A stretch of DNA of 64,000 nt, from the NCBI RefSeq assembly GCF_014170335.1, contig NZ_LZZS01000038.1, positions 62,001-126,000 on the forward strand. The letters run 5' to 3'. The notes beneath the pieces were generated by a model. The model saw only the letters and a list, made by a program, of their open reading frames with translations. It did not search any database and was not told where the DNA came from. Below, in pieces: positions 1 to 8,611 of the stretch. The position numbers and the translations under genes were made by a program. How positions within the stretch are numbered: position 1 is the stretch's first letter; each line of letters starts with the position of its first letter. Source of the DNA: Achromobacter sp. UMC46. Its GTDB lineage: Bacteria; Pseudomonadota; Gammaproteobacteria; Burkholderiales; Burkholderiaceae_B.

Positions 1-1955
1 GTGCCGTCCAAAGGCTTGAGCTTGTTGAAGACGCAGCGCAGCTCCGTCGGCGTCAGCGTCACCACCGCGAAGCCCTGCGCGTCGGTATCGATATGGCGCA
101 GCCAGTTCGCGTTGAACTGCCGCAAGGTGTCGTTGAACGTGTTCTTCACCACGCCCGCGGCCTCGGTGTAGATCAGCGGCTTGGCCGGCGCGAAGGTGGG
201 ATCCGTATCCACGACGCTCTTGAAGTAGCTGAAGAACGAATTGCTGGAGATGCCGGCGGTCACCAGATCCACCATCACGGGCTTGGGCGTCGCGGCGTCG
301 TAGTCGTCCATCACCGGGCCGGCGAAGAAGGCGTGGATATCGCCGGTCAACGCCACCAGGTTGCGCACGCCCGCGTCGCGCACGAAGGCCATCAAGTCCT
401 TGCGCTCGGCGTTGTACCCGTCCCACTGGTCCGCGTTCAGCAGATACTCGTCCAGCAGCAGCGACGGCGGCAATTGCGCGTCCAGCAACGGCTTGATCTG
501 CGCCGCGAACACGGGCGCGGGAATGGCCGCCTGCGCGTCCAGCAACGCGGACAAGGCGGGATAGGCGGTAACGGGCTTGCCGCTGCTGTGGTCGGCGCCC
601 GTCAGGTCCTGCGCCAGCGCCACCGTCATGAAGGGGACGAGCGGCTGCAGGCCGGGCTGCGCCGCGGCCAGGCCCTGGGCCAGCAGGCCGGACACGGCTT
701 GCGTGCCGTTGAACTGCATGCGCAGCAGCGAGACCTCATTGCCCCACAGGTTCCATGCCGTGGTGCTTGCGCCCAACTGCGCCTTCCACCAATCGCGCTG
801 GGTATTGCCCAGGATGGAGACGGGCGTCAATTGGCCGCCCGCGTTCGTCATCTTCTGCGCCTCGACTTGCGAGAGCAGGCGCTTTGGCACGAAGTAGCGG
901 CTGCCGATTTCACTGCCCACCTGCTGCTCGGGGATGACGTGGTCGGCGCGGTAGAGGCGTTCGTCCGTCATCAACAACGTGGCCAGGCTGCCGAAGCGGA
1001 ACGCGCGGTATATCTGGATGTTCTGGAACGACGGGTTGGCCAGGTCCAGCGACACGTCGGCCGGCATGAACTCGAACCAGGCCTGGCTGGCGCCGCGCCG
1101 ACGCGAGGTCCGGGGCGTTCCGTCGTCGGCCGTGTCGTAGGTCTGGCGGTCCTGCCAGCAATCGTCCGAGAATTCGTGGTCGTCCCAGATGGCGATGATC
1201 GGAAAGCGCGCGTGCAAGGCTTGCAGGCGCGGATCCGAGCGGTAGCTGCGGTACAGGCTGCGGTAGTCGGCAAGCGTGGTGGCGTAGACCGCCCCGTCGG
1301 CGCGCGCGGTGCCATCGGGCAGCGACAGCGGCGCGTGCGCGCTTTCCACGCCGCCCGTCTGGAAGCCCGCGCGGACGGTCTCGTACACGTAGTCGCCCAG
1401 GTGCACCACGAAATCCAGGTCTTGCGCAGCCAGTTCGTCGAAGCCGACCCAGTGATTCACGCTCCAGTCCTGACAGGAGATGAAGGCGAACTTCAGCTGC
1501 GCGACGGCGGCGTTCTCGGCGGGCGCGGTGCGCGTGCGGCCCACGGGGCTTGTGCTGGCGCCGGCCACGAAGCGGTAGTAGTAATTGCTGGCGGCATCCA
1601 GGCCCGTGACCTTGTGGCGCACCGTGTGGTCCCAATCGGGCTCGGCGCTGACCGACGTGTCCACCAGCAATTGCGTGAACGCGTCGTCGCGGGCCAGTTG
1701 CACCCGGGCCGGAACCGCGGCGCCATCGACCCCGACCACGCGGGTCCACAGGATGATGCTGTCGGGCTTCGGATCGCCGGACGCGACGCCCTGCGGGAAC
1801 TGGAAGCGGGCGGGCGTGCCGCCGGGGTCTCCCCCCGGGTTCCCGCCGCTGCTGTCATCGCCATCGTCGTCGCTGCTGTTGCAGCCGGCCAGGCTGGCGG
1901 TTGCCGCCGAGACGGTCAGGAAGCTGCCCCACTTGAGGAATTTTCTGCGGTCCAT
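1..1955 (-). CDS. phoD: PhoD-type alkaline phosphatase/phosphodiesterase, 3' end cut by window edge
   Basis: Exported phosphatase that would release phosphate from phosphoesters outside the cytoplasm. The frame runs about 651 codons from the ATG at 1955 (MDRRKFLK...) to the window edge with no stop. The N-terminus combines a twin-arginine motif (DRRKFLK) with a hydrophobic stretch and a lipobox LAGC near residue 25, so it is probably a Tat-exported lipoprotein or anchored enzyme. Family motifs seen in order: an N-terminal beta domain (ILWTRV), LGDYVYE, WDDHEFSDD and LTGDIHAFF, the metal-binding signatures of PhoD enzymes. It ends a run of phosphorus-acquisition genes. The forward-strand open frame over it is a high-GC shadow. 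Family assignment is firm; the substrate is unknown. Confidence 0.9.
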   Translation of the reverse strand, partial: MDRRKFLKWGSFLTVSAATASLAGCNSSDDDGDDSSGGNPGGDPGGTPARFQFPQGVASGDPKPDSIILWTRVVGVDGAAVPARVQLARDDAFTQLLVDTSVSAEPDWDHTVRHKVTGLDAASNYYYRFVAGASTSPVGRTRTAPAENAAVAQLKFAFISCQDWSVNHWVGFDELAAQDLDFVVHLGDYVYETVRAGFQTGGVESAHAPLSLPDGTARADGAVYATTLADYRSLYRSYRSDPRLQALHARFPIIAIWDDHEFSDDCWQDRQTYDTADDGTPRTSRRRGASQAWFEFMPADVSLDLANPSFQNIQIYRAFRFGSLATLLMTDERLYRADHVIPEQQVGSEIGSRYFVPKRLLSQVEAQKMTNAGGQLTPVSILGNTQRDWWKAQLGASTTAWNLWGNEVSLLRMQFNGTQAVSGLLAQGLAAAQPGLQPLVPFMTVALAQDLTGADHSSGKPVTAYPALSALLDAQAAIPAPVFAAQIKPLLDAQLPPSLLLDEYLLNADQWDGYNAERKDLMAFVRDAGVRNLVALTGDIHAFFAGPVMDDYDAATPKPVMVDLVTAGISSNSFFSYFKSVVDTDPTFAPAKPLIYTEAAGVVKNTFNDTLRQFNANWLRHIDTDAQGFAVVTLTPTELRCVFNKLKPLDG

Positions 1956-2111
1956 GTCGAGGAATGCCCACGGTAAGGCGGCACCGGCGCGCGGCACCGC
2001 GTGGAAAGGGACGGGCAGACGGCGGCGCCCAGGCCGCCGCGTGCCCTCGGCGCCGGTATTAGCGCACCGGGGCGTTGCATGGGCGTGACAGGCCGCCGTG
2101 GGCGGTGGCGT

Positions 2112-3005
2112 TCACCCCCCGCGGCCGGCCTCGCGCGACGCATTCCGCACGACCAGCGCTTCCTCGAAAAACGATGACAGCAAGCGGCTCTGGCGCCGCT
2201 CGGCCAGGCAGTAGAGATAGGTTTCGGTACGCACGGGATCGCCTTGGATGCGGATCGGGCGAAAGCGCTGGTCAGGGATGAACTCCGCTTCCGACACCGT
2301 GCCCAGCCCCAGGCCGCGCGCCACCGCCTCGCGCAGGGCTTCACGGCTACCGACCTCCATGACCGGCCGCGGCTTGACCCCGGCCTGTTCCAGCACCGCT
2401 TCCAGCGCGGCACGCGTGGTCGACCCGGCTTCGCGCAGCAGCAGCGGCGCATCCTGCAACGCCGTCAGCGGCACGCTGTCGAATCGCGCCAAAGGGTGCG
2501 ACACCGGCGCGAACAGGATGACGGCATGGCTGGCATAGTGCTCGGCGCTAAGGCCGGGTTCGTCGCGCCCGCCCGCGAGCACGGCGATGTCGGTGACGTA
2601 GTTCTCCAGATCCGCCAAGACCTCGGCCGAGTTCCCGACACGGATGGACAGGTCCACGCCCGGATACAACCGGTGGTAGGCGTCCACCATTTCAATGACG
2701 TGGAACGGACCCACGGCGCCGATGCGCAATTTCCCCGAATTCAGCTTGCCGGCGTCGTGCAGCAGATTGAAGGCATCCAGTTCCAGCGCGCCCAGCTGCT
2801 GCGCCACCGGCAATAGCGCCAGCCCGACCTGCGTCAACTGCGCGCCGCGCCCGCGGCGGTGGAACAGTTCGACGTCGTGCTGCTTCTCCAGTGCCTGGAT
2901 CTGCGTCGTGACGGTCGGCTGCGCCAAGCCAAGCGCCCGCGCGCCGGCACTGAAACTGCCATGGCGCGCAACGGCCAGGAATGCGCGAAGACGGGCGATC
3001 GACAT
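2112..3005 (-). CDS. LysR-family regulator, probable regulator of the adjacent phosphonate operon
   Basis: Transcription factor of 297 residues, standard LysR length. The N-terminal winged helix (about 1-60) contains FLAVARHGSFSAGARALGLAQ and the wing ELFHRRGRG; the rest is a periplasmic-binding-protein-like effector domain with conserved LLREAGSTTRAALE and GSREALREAVARGLGLGTVSEAEF segments. It is divergent from phnD with 100 bp between them, the usual arrangement for a LysR activator and its target. It is clearly similar along its whole length to the LysR gene at 7657-8553 on the other side of the operon (shared GSREALREAV.RGLG.GTVSE.E). The effector is inferred to be a phosphonate or a catabolic intermediate; no direct evidence. 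Confidence 0.9.
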   Translation of the reverse strand: MSIARLRAFLAVARHGSFSAGARALGLAQPTVTTQIQALEKQHDVELFHRRGRGAQLTQVGLALLPVAQQLGALELDAFNLLHDAGKLNSGKLRIGAVGPFHVIEMVDAYHRLYPGVDLSIRVGNSAEVLADLENYVTDIAVLAGGRDEPGLSAEHYASHAVILFAPVSHPLARFDSVPLTALQDAPLLLREAGSTTRAALEAVLEQAGVKPRPVMEVGSREALREAVARGLGLGTVSEAEFIPDQRFRPIRIQGDPVRTETYLYCLAERRQSRLLSSFFEEALVVRNASREAGRGG

Positions 3006-3020
3006 ATAGCTCTTATCTAT
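3006..3020. promoter_or_regulatory. Candidate LysR operator in the LysR/phnD divergent region
   Basis: ATAG, seven bases, CTAT: a dyad that fits the LysR box T-N11-A (T3007 to A3019). It touches the start codon of the LysR gene ending at 3005 and lies about 85 bp upstream of phnD, so it could serve autoregulation and activation. The surrounding 3006-3105 stretch is clearly more AT-rich than its neighbours. Motif match only. Confidence 0.35.
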
Positions 3021-3105
3021 GGATGACTGATGAAATTGATGCTAAATCGATAATATGAAGGACATGTGACATCCCTAAGCTTCCTGGCATTCCCCCCTGA
3101 AATGG

Positions 3106-3996
3106 ATGCCTGCCATGAACTTCCCCGTACGTTTCGCCACGCGCCGCTCCCTGATTGCTGTTGCCGCCGCGCTCACCCTGTTCGGCTCCGCCGCCCAGGC
3201 GGCATCGGACACCCTCACCATCGGCCTGATCCCGGCCGAGGATTCGCAGGCGATGATCGAATCCAGCAAACAGGTGATCGAGCAGCTGCAGCAGCAGACC
3301 GGCATGAAAGTGAAGCCGTTCGTGGCGACGGACTACAACGGCATCATCGAAGCCTTGCGCGCGAAGAAGCTGGACGTGGCGTACCTGGGCCCCTTCTCCT
3401 ACGTGCTGGCGGCATCGGTCGCGGACGTCGAGGCGTTCTCGGTCGCCGTCACCAAGAAGTCGGGCAAAAGCGCCTACAAGAGCCTGATCGTGGTCCGCAA
3501 GGACAGCGGCATCCAGAACGTCGAACAGTTGAAAGGCCATACCTTCGCATTCGTCGACCCCAGCTCGGCATCGGGCCACCTGTTTCCCAAGGCGGGCCTG
3601 GAGCAGGCCGGCTACGACCCCGCCCGCCTGTTCTCGCGCGTGGTCTTCTCGGGATCCCACGACGCCAGCCTGCTGGCCGTGGCCAATAAGAAGGTGGACG
3701 CCGCGGCCGTCGCCGACCGCATCTACGCCAGCGCCATCGCCAAAGGCCAACTGGGCCAGGACGATCTGAGCGTCGTGTGGACGTCCAGCGACATTCCGGA
3801 ATCGCCGATGGTCTGGCGCAAGGACCTGGACCCCGCCGTCAAGGACAAGGTCGCCCGTGCGCTGGCGAATATCAAAGACGTGCCGTGGGGCGACCAGGGC
3901 ATGCTCAACGGCTTCCAGCCCACGACGGATGCCGCGTACAACGTCGTGCGCGACACGGCCAAGGTGCTGAAGCTGGACCTGCGGAGCATGAAATGA
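3106..3996 (+). CDS. phnD: Phosphonate ABC transporter, periplasmic substrate-binding protein
   Basis: Captures phosphonates (in this family typically 2-aminoethylphosphonate or related compounds) in the periplasm for PhnCE. About 296 residues with a clear Sec signal peptide (hydrophobic core then AQAA near residue 31). PhnD signatures: LTIGLIPAEDSQAMIESSK, TDYNGIIEALRAKKLDVAYLGPFSYVLA, FAFVDPSSASGHLFPKAGL and FSGSHDASLLAV. Two in-frame ATGs (3106 and 3115) are possible; the second has GGA about 8 bases upstream. The stop overlaps phnC by four bases (ATGA), so the genes are translationally coupled. Confidence 0.95.
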   Translation: MPAMNFPVRFATRRSLIAVAAALTLFGSAAQAASDTLTIGLIPAEDSQAMIESSKQVIEQLQQQTGMKVKPFVATDYNGIIEALRAKKLDVAYLGPFSYVLAASVADVEAFSVAVTKKSGKSAYKSLIVVRKDSGIQNVEQLKGHTFAFVDPSSASGHLFPKAGLEQAGYDPARLFSRVVFSGSHDASLLAVANKKVDAAAVADRIYASAIAKGQLGQDDLSVVWTSSDIPESPMVWRKDLDPAVKDKVARALANIKDVPWGDQGMLNGFQPTTDAAYNVVRDTAKVLKLDLRSMK

Positions 3997-4808
3997 TCCG
4001 GCTGCGCGGCCTGACCAAGCGCTACGGCGCCAATGACGTGCTGCGCGGCGTGGACCTGGATGCGGGCGCCGGCGAATTCCTGGTGATCCTCGGCCAGTCC
4101 GGCGCCGGCAAATCCACGCTGCTGCGCTGTATGAACCGCCTGGCCTGCGCCGATGCGGGCGAGATGACCGTGGCCGGCATCGACGCGATGGCGGACCGCG
4201 ACACCCGGACGTTACGGCGCCAGGTGGCGATGATCTTCCAGCACCACGACGTGGTGCCGCGCCTGTCGGTGCTGCGCAACGTCCTGACCGGCCGGCTCGG
4301 CGCCGCGCCGGTCCTGACATCGGTGCTGCAGCTCTTCAGCCGTTCGGATGTGGCGCTGGCGCATGAGTGCCTGACCCGCGTCGACCTGTCCCACAAGGCG
4401 CAGGCCCGGACCGATTCCTTGTCGGGCGGCCAGCGCCAGCGCGTGGGCATCGCGCGCGCCCTGGCGCAACGGCCCAGGGTCATCCTGGCCGACGAACCGG
4501 TGGCCAGCCTGGATCCCAAGACGGCAAGGCTGGTCATGCGCTATCTGCACAGCGCCACGCGCGAACTGGGCATTACGGTCGTCTGCAACCTGCATCAGGT
4601 CGACTACGCGCGGGAGTTCGCGGACCGCATTGTCGGCCTGGCCCACGGCCGCGTGGTGTACGACGGATTGCCCGGTGCTTTGCGGGAGTCCGATCTGGCG
4701 CGCATCTATCCCGGCGGCGAACAGCCGGAGGCGGGCAGCGACATCGACGGCGAAGGCGGAATGGATTTCCGGGCCGGCCCGTATCAATCGGCGGCGCGAG
4801 GAGCATGA
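3993..4808 (+). CDS. phnC: Phosphonate ABC transporter, ATP-binding protein
   Basis: Cytoplasmic ATPase that powers phosphonate import, 271 residues starting at the ATG embedded in the phnD stop (ATGA). All ATPase motifs are intact: Walker A GQSGAGKST, Q-loop FQHHDV, signature LSGGQRQRVGIARAL, Walker B VILADEPVASLD and an H-loop NLHQ. The longer open frame upstream is only the same frame running through phnD and has no start signal. It overlaps phnE by ATGA at its 3' end. It makes a useful contrast with the motif-less ATPase at 37834-38550. Confidence 0.95.
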   Translation: MIRLRGLTKRYGANDVLRGVDLDAGAGEFLVILGQSGAGKSTLLRCMNRLACADAGEMTVAGIDAMADRDTRTLRRQVAMIFQHHDVVPRLSVLRNVLTGRLGAAPVLTSVLQLFSRSDVALAHECLTRVDLSHKAQARTDSLSGGQRQRVGIARALAQRPRVILADEPVASLDPKTARLVMRYLHSATRELGITVVCNLHQVDYAREFADRIVGLAHGRVVYDGLPGALRESDLARIYPGGEQPEAGSDIDGEGGMDFRAGPYQSAARGA

Positions 4809-5629
4809 CGATGGAAGACAACAAATACTTGTGGACGGCACCCCTGCCGTCAAGCGTCAAAGGCTGGGCCTTGGTGGCCATCATGGTGGCCGCGACCCTG
4901 GCCGCGCTGCAATGGAGCGCCCAAGGCGCGCAGCTGAGCGCATCGGAACTTGCCGCGGGCGTGCCGCAGATCGCCGACTTCCTCAGCCGCACCTTCCCCC
5001 CCGACTGGAGCATCCTGCAATCGTTGACGGCGCCCGCCATCGAAACCGTGCAGATCGCGGTCTGGGGCACCTTGCTGGGCGTGCTGGGCGCGGTGCCGGT
5101 GTCTTTCCTGGCCGCGCGCAATCTGAACGTGAACCGCTGGCTGTATGGCGCCACGCGCCAGGTCCTGAACGTGGTCCGCAGCATCAATGAACTGATCCTG
5201 GCGCTGGTGTTCGTCGCCGCGGTGGGCCTGGGCCCGTTCCCCGGCGTGCTGGCGCTGGCCGTGCACGGGGTCGGCATGCTGGGCAAATTCTTCGCCGAGA
5301 GCATCGAAGAAATCGACGAAGGCCCGCTGGAAGCCCTGCGGGCTACTGGCGCCCGGCCGCTGCAGGTGATCGTGTTCGGCGTGTTGCCGCAGGTCATCAC
5401 CGCCTGGATCGCCGTCATCCTGTACCGCTTCGAAGTCAACCTGCGATCGGCCACCGTGCTGGGCATGGTCGGCGCCGGCGGCCTGGGCTTCGAACTCGTC
5501 AGCAGCCTGAAGCTGTTCAAGTACCAGGAGACCGCGACGTGCATTGTCGTGATCACGTTCATGGTGATCGCCGCCGACCTGGTTTCCAACCGGCTGCGTG
5601 CCGCCATCCGCGACAACGGACGCGGCTGA
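4805..5629 (+). CDS. phnE: Phosphonate ABC transporter, permease
   Basis: Inner-membrane channel subunit, 274 residues from the ATG at 4805, which overlaps the phnC stop (ATGA). Several hydrophobic segments are visible (for example WALVAIMVAATLAAL near the N-terminus, LLGVLGAVPVSFLA, LILALVFVAAVGLG). The cytoplasmic EAA loop appears as ALRATGARPLQVIVFGVLPQ, the contact site for PhnC. PhnE family features RSATVLGMVGAGGLGFEL and VVITFMVIAADLVSNRLR are near the C-terminus. Third gene of the tightly coupled phnDCE unit. Confidence 0.95.
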   Translation: MTMEDNKYLWTAPLPSSVKGWALVAIMVAATLAALQWSAQGAQLSASELAAGVPQIADFLSRTFPPDWSILQSLTAPAIETVQIAVWGTLLGVLGAVPVSFLAARNLNVNRWLYGATRQVLNVVRSINELILALVFVAAVGLGPFPGVLALAVHGVGMLGKFFAESIEEIDEGPLEALRATGARPLQVIVFGVLPQVITAWIAVILYRFEVNLRSATVLGMVGAGGLGFELVSSLKLFKYQETATCIVVITFMVIAADLVSNRLRAAIRDNGRG

Positions 5630-5656
5630 CCCGATCTTCATTCACTAGAGACTGCC

Positions 5657-6748
5657 ATGTGGAATTTTCATAACCCCGTCGTGATCGATGCGGGCGAGGG
5701 CGTACTGGCCCGCCTGCCCGAACGGCTGGGAAACCGGCGCGCCATTCTGATCGCGTTTCCTGAAGCGCGCGCGCTGGGCCTGTGCGGCCGGATCCAGGCC
5801 ATGCTGGGCGACCGGCTTGCCGCCATCGAAACGGAGGTGCACCCCAACCCCGACGTGTCGTGGCTGGCGCCCATGTACGAGCGGCTCTGGCGCGACCATC
5901 CCGACGTGGAATGCGTCATCGCGCTGGGCGGCGGCAGCGTCATCGATTGTGCCAAGGCCATGCTGACCGGCACGCCGTCGGGCACGTTCGACGAGTTGTT
6001 GGCTTGCCTGTCCGGCGACACCGCCATGGCCCGCCCGAGTGGCCGCGAGCGCCGCCTGATCGCGTTGCCCACCACCGCCGGCACCGGCAGCGAAGTCACG
6101 CCGTGGGCCACGATCTGGGATCAAGCCGGGCACCGCAAGTATTCGCTGCATTTGCCCTGGACCTGGCCGGAGGCCGCCCTGATCGACCCCGCGCTGATGG
6201 TCAGCCTGCCCCGGGGCGCGACACTGGCCAGCGGCCTGGATGCCTTGTCGCATGCCCTGGAATCCCTTTGGAACATCAACCGCAACCCGGTGTCCGCGAG
6301 TCTGGCGGTGTCGGCCGCGCGCGAGATCCTGGCCGCACTGCCGCCGCTGATGCAGAACCTGGACCGCCAGGACCTGCGTTCCAGAGTGGCCGTGGCCGCC
6401 GTCCTGGCCGGCATGGCGTTCTCGAACACCAAGACGGCGCTGGCGCACTCGCTGTCTTACGGGTTGACGCTGGAGCACGGCGTGGCGCACGGCATCGCAT
6501 GCTCGTTCAGCCTGCCCCGCGTCATGCGGATGGCGCTGGGCATCGACGCGGACCTGGACGCGCTATTGCTGTCCGTGTTCGACGCGCAGGACGCCGGGCA
6601 GGCCGTGGCGGCGCTGACGGCCTTCCTGGAAGGCCTGGAGGTCAGCACCGACCCAGCAAGCTATGGCGTGGCTGCGGACCAATGGGAGGCCCTCGTGGCG
6701 GCCGCCATGCAGGGCCCGCGCGGACGCAACTTCATCGGCGCGCGATAA
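5657..6748 (+). CDS. Phosphonate-associated iron-containing alcohol dehydrogenase (probable phosphonoacetaldehyde reductase)
   Basis: Group III (Fe-ADH) oxidoreductase of 363 residues. Seen: the nucleotide-binding GGGSVIDCAKAM, LPTTAGTGSEVTPWATI, and the metal-ligand segments GLDALSHALES and ALAHSLSYGLTLEHGVAHGIAC with their Asp/His residues. A dedicated Fe-ADH clade (TIGR03405-like) is known next to phosphonate catabolism genes, and some members act on phosphonoacetaldehyde. Lying 27 bp after phnE and just before phnX, which also uses phosphonoacetaldehyde, it may reduce that aldehyde to hydroxyethylphosphonate or oxidise hydroxyethylphosphonate to feed PhnX. The direction is inference. Confidence 0.85.
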   Translation: MWNFHNPVVIDAGEGVLARLPERLGNRRAILIAFPEARALGLCGRIQAMLGDRLAAIETEVHPNPDVSWLAPMYERLWRDHPDVECVIALGGGSVIDCAKAMLTGTPSGTFDELLACLSGDTAMARPSGRERRLIALPTTAGTGSEVTPWATIWDQAGHRKYSLHLPWTWPEAALIDPALMVSLPRGATLASGLDALSHALESLWNINRNPVSASLAVSAAREILAALPPLMQNLDRQDLRSRVAVAAVLAGMAFSNTKTALAHSLSYGLTLEHGVAHGIACSFSLPRVMRMALGIDADLDALLLSVFDAQDAGQAVAALTAFLEGLEVSTDPASYGVAADQWEALVAAAMQGPRGRNFIGAR

Positions 6749-6783
6749 GCGCCGCCGCTTTCGGCCGTAACCGGCAATCAATC

Positions 6784-7644
6784 ATGAACAGGCTCCAAGA
6801 CATGACTCCATCCACACCTGCCCAGAGCGGGAAATTCCCCGGCACCGTCGACGCGGTCATTTTCGATTGGGCCGGCACGCTGGTGGACTTCGGTTCGCTG
6901 GCGCCCACGCAGATCTTCGTCGAGGCGTTCGCCGTGTTCGGCCTGCGCATCACGCTGGAACAGGCGCGTGGCCCGATGGGCCTGTCCAAGCGCGACCATA
7001 TCCGCACGCTGCTCGCCGACGTCGGCATCCAGGCGCAGTGGGTGGAACGGTTCGGCCGCCCGTCCAACGACTTGGATATCGATGCCGTCTATCACCGGTT
7101 CATGCCGATGCAGATCGCGAAGGTCGCCGAGTATTCCCGCCCAATCCCCGGCGCGGTGGAGACCCTGCGCGCATTGCGCAGCCAGGGCATCAAAATCGGT
7201 TCGTGCTCCGGATATCCCCGCCAGGTGCTTGACGTGCTGCTGCCCGACGCCGCCGTCGACGGGATCGCGCCCGACTGCGTGATCGCGGGCGACGAACTGC
7301 CCGCCGGCGGCAGGCCTGGCCCCTACATGGCATTGGCCAACGTGCTTGCCCTGGGCGCCAGCGACGTGCGCCGCTGCATCAAGGTCGACGACACCGTGCC
7401 CGGCATCGAGGAAGGGCGCAACGCGGGCATGTGGTGCGTGGGACTGACCTTGTCCGGCAACGAGGTCGGCTATTCGCAGTCGGAGCTGGCATCCGCCGAC
7501 CCGGCCGACGTCGCCGCGCGCGTGGCGCGCGCAACGGAAAAGCTGACGCAGGCCGGCGCGCACTACGTCATCGAGTCCGTGGCGGACCTGCCCGCCATTG
7601 TCGCCGCGATCGGGGCGCGCCTGGCCCGGGGCGAAACGCCCTGA
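6784..7644 (+). CDS. phnX: Phosphonoacetaldehyde hydrolase (phosphonatase)
   Basis: Cleaves the C-P bond of phosphonoacetaldehyde to acetaldehyde and phosphate. 286 residues from the ATG at 6784; the preceding in-frame codons belong to a high-GC shadow of the dehydrogenase gene. HAD motif I is FDWAGTLVD (nucleophile and acid Asp/Ala-Gly-Thr as in PhnX). The Schiff-base lysine is in MGLSKRDHI, matching the catalytic Lys of phosphonatase. Motif II/III equivalents: IGSCSGYPR and KVDDTVPGIEEGRNAGMW. It ends the operon, 12 bp from the convergent LysR gene. The usual partner phnW (2-aminoethylphosphonate transaminase) is not in this window. Confidence 0.95.
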   Translation: MNRLQDMTPSTPAQSGKFPGTVDAVIFDWAGTLVDFGSLAPTQIFVEAFAVFGLRITLEQARGPMGLSKRDHIRTLLADVGIQAQWVERFGRPSNDLDIDAVYHRFMPMQIAKVAEYSRPIPGAVETLRALRSQGIKIGSCSGYPRQVLDVLLPDAAVDGIAPDCVIAGDELPAGGRPGPYMALANVLALGASDVRRCIKVDDTVPGIEEGRNAGMWCVGLTLSGNEVGYSQSELASADPADVAARVARATEKLTQAGAHYVIESVADLPAIVAAIGARLARGETP

Positions 7645-7656
7645 TTTCCTTGCGGG

Positions 7657-8553
7657 TCAGGCGCTGCCCGATCCGCCGCCCGATCCATTCGCATGGCAGG
7701 CTGCGATCGCGTCGAAGAACGACGATATCAGCCTGCTTTCGCGGCGCTCCCGCAGGCAGCAAACATGAATGTGCGTCGACACGACATCGCCTTCGATGCG
7801 CACCGGACGCAAGCGCGGATCGGGCACGTACTCGGATTCGGACACCGTGCCCACGCCCAGGCCCCGCACGACCGCCTCCCGCAGCGCCTCCCGGCTGCCG
7901 ATCTCCATGGCGACCTGAACCGTCACATCATGCAGCAGCAGCGCATCTTCCAGCGCTTTGCGCGTCGTGGAACCCGGCTCGCGCATCAGCAAAGGCTGCG
8001 TTGACAGTTCGTTCAATGCGATGGATTCCCGCCTGGCGAAAGGGTGGTCGACGCGCACGAAGGCGATGACCGGATACCGGGCGTATGGCTGCATGTAGTA
8101 GCGGTCTTCCGGATAGCGGCTGGCCACCACGCCCACATCGCAGACGTACTTGTCCAGGTCGTCCAGCACCACTTCGGAGTTTCCCAGCCTGACCGACAAG
8201 TCGATCCGGGGATGGACGGCGTGATAGGCCTCGATCATTTCCGTGACGTGATAGGGGCCCACGGCGCCGACCTTCAACGCGCCACGGCGCAGCTTGCCGC
8301 TATCGTCCAGCATCAGGCGCATGTCGGCCTCCAGCGACACCATGCGCCGCGCCAGCGGCAGCATTTCCACGCCCAGCGCCGAAAGCTCCACACGCCGGCC
8401 GCGGCGATGGAACAATTCGGCGCCGGATTCCCGCTCGATCATCTGGATCTGCGAATTGAGCGTCGTGTGGCTCATGCCCAGGGCGCGGGCGGCGGCAGTG
8501 AAACCGCCATGCTGGGCGACCATGATGAAGGCGCGGATCTGATTGAGCGTCAA
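7657..8553 (-). CDS. LysR-family regulator, paralogue of the LysR gene at 2112-3005
   Basis: 298-residue LysR protein convergent with phnX. HTH: FIMVAQHGGFTAAARALGMSH and the wing ELFHRRGRRVELS. The effector domain shares many blocks with the LysR at the other end of the operon (KVGAVGPYHVTEMIEAYHAVHP, LLMREPGSTTRKALE, GSREALREAVVRGLGVGTVSESEY), implying an old duplication or two sensors for related ligands. It could regulate the phosphonate operon from downstream or a gene elsewhere. No recognisable operator was identified in its short upstream gap (8554-8611). Confidence 0.9.
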   Translation of the reverse strand: MTLNQIRAFIMVAQHGGFTAAARALGMSHTTLNSQIQMIERESGAELFHRRGRRVELSALGVEMLPLARRMVSLEADMRLMLDDSGKLRRGALKVGAVGPYHVTEMIEAYHAVHPRIDLSVRLGNSEVVLDDLDKYVCDVGVVASRYPEDRYYMQPYARYPVIAFVRVDHPFARRESIALNELSTQPLLMREPGSTTRKALEDALLLHDVTVQVAMEIGSREALREAVVRGLGVGTVSESEYVPDPRLRPVRIEGDVVSTHIHVCCLRERRESRLISSFFDAIAACHANGSGGGSGSA

Positions 8554-8611
8554 GGGGGCCTCCTGCTGGCCGAGGCGTTATGCGGAAGGCCCCCATCATG
8601 CCGGATCAACA

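Noticed and set aside
93..1976. Forward-strand 627-codon frame over the PhoD gene
   Set aside because: Arg/Gly/Val-rich shadow typical of high GC; the reverse strand carries clear PhoD motifs and a Tat signal.
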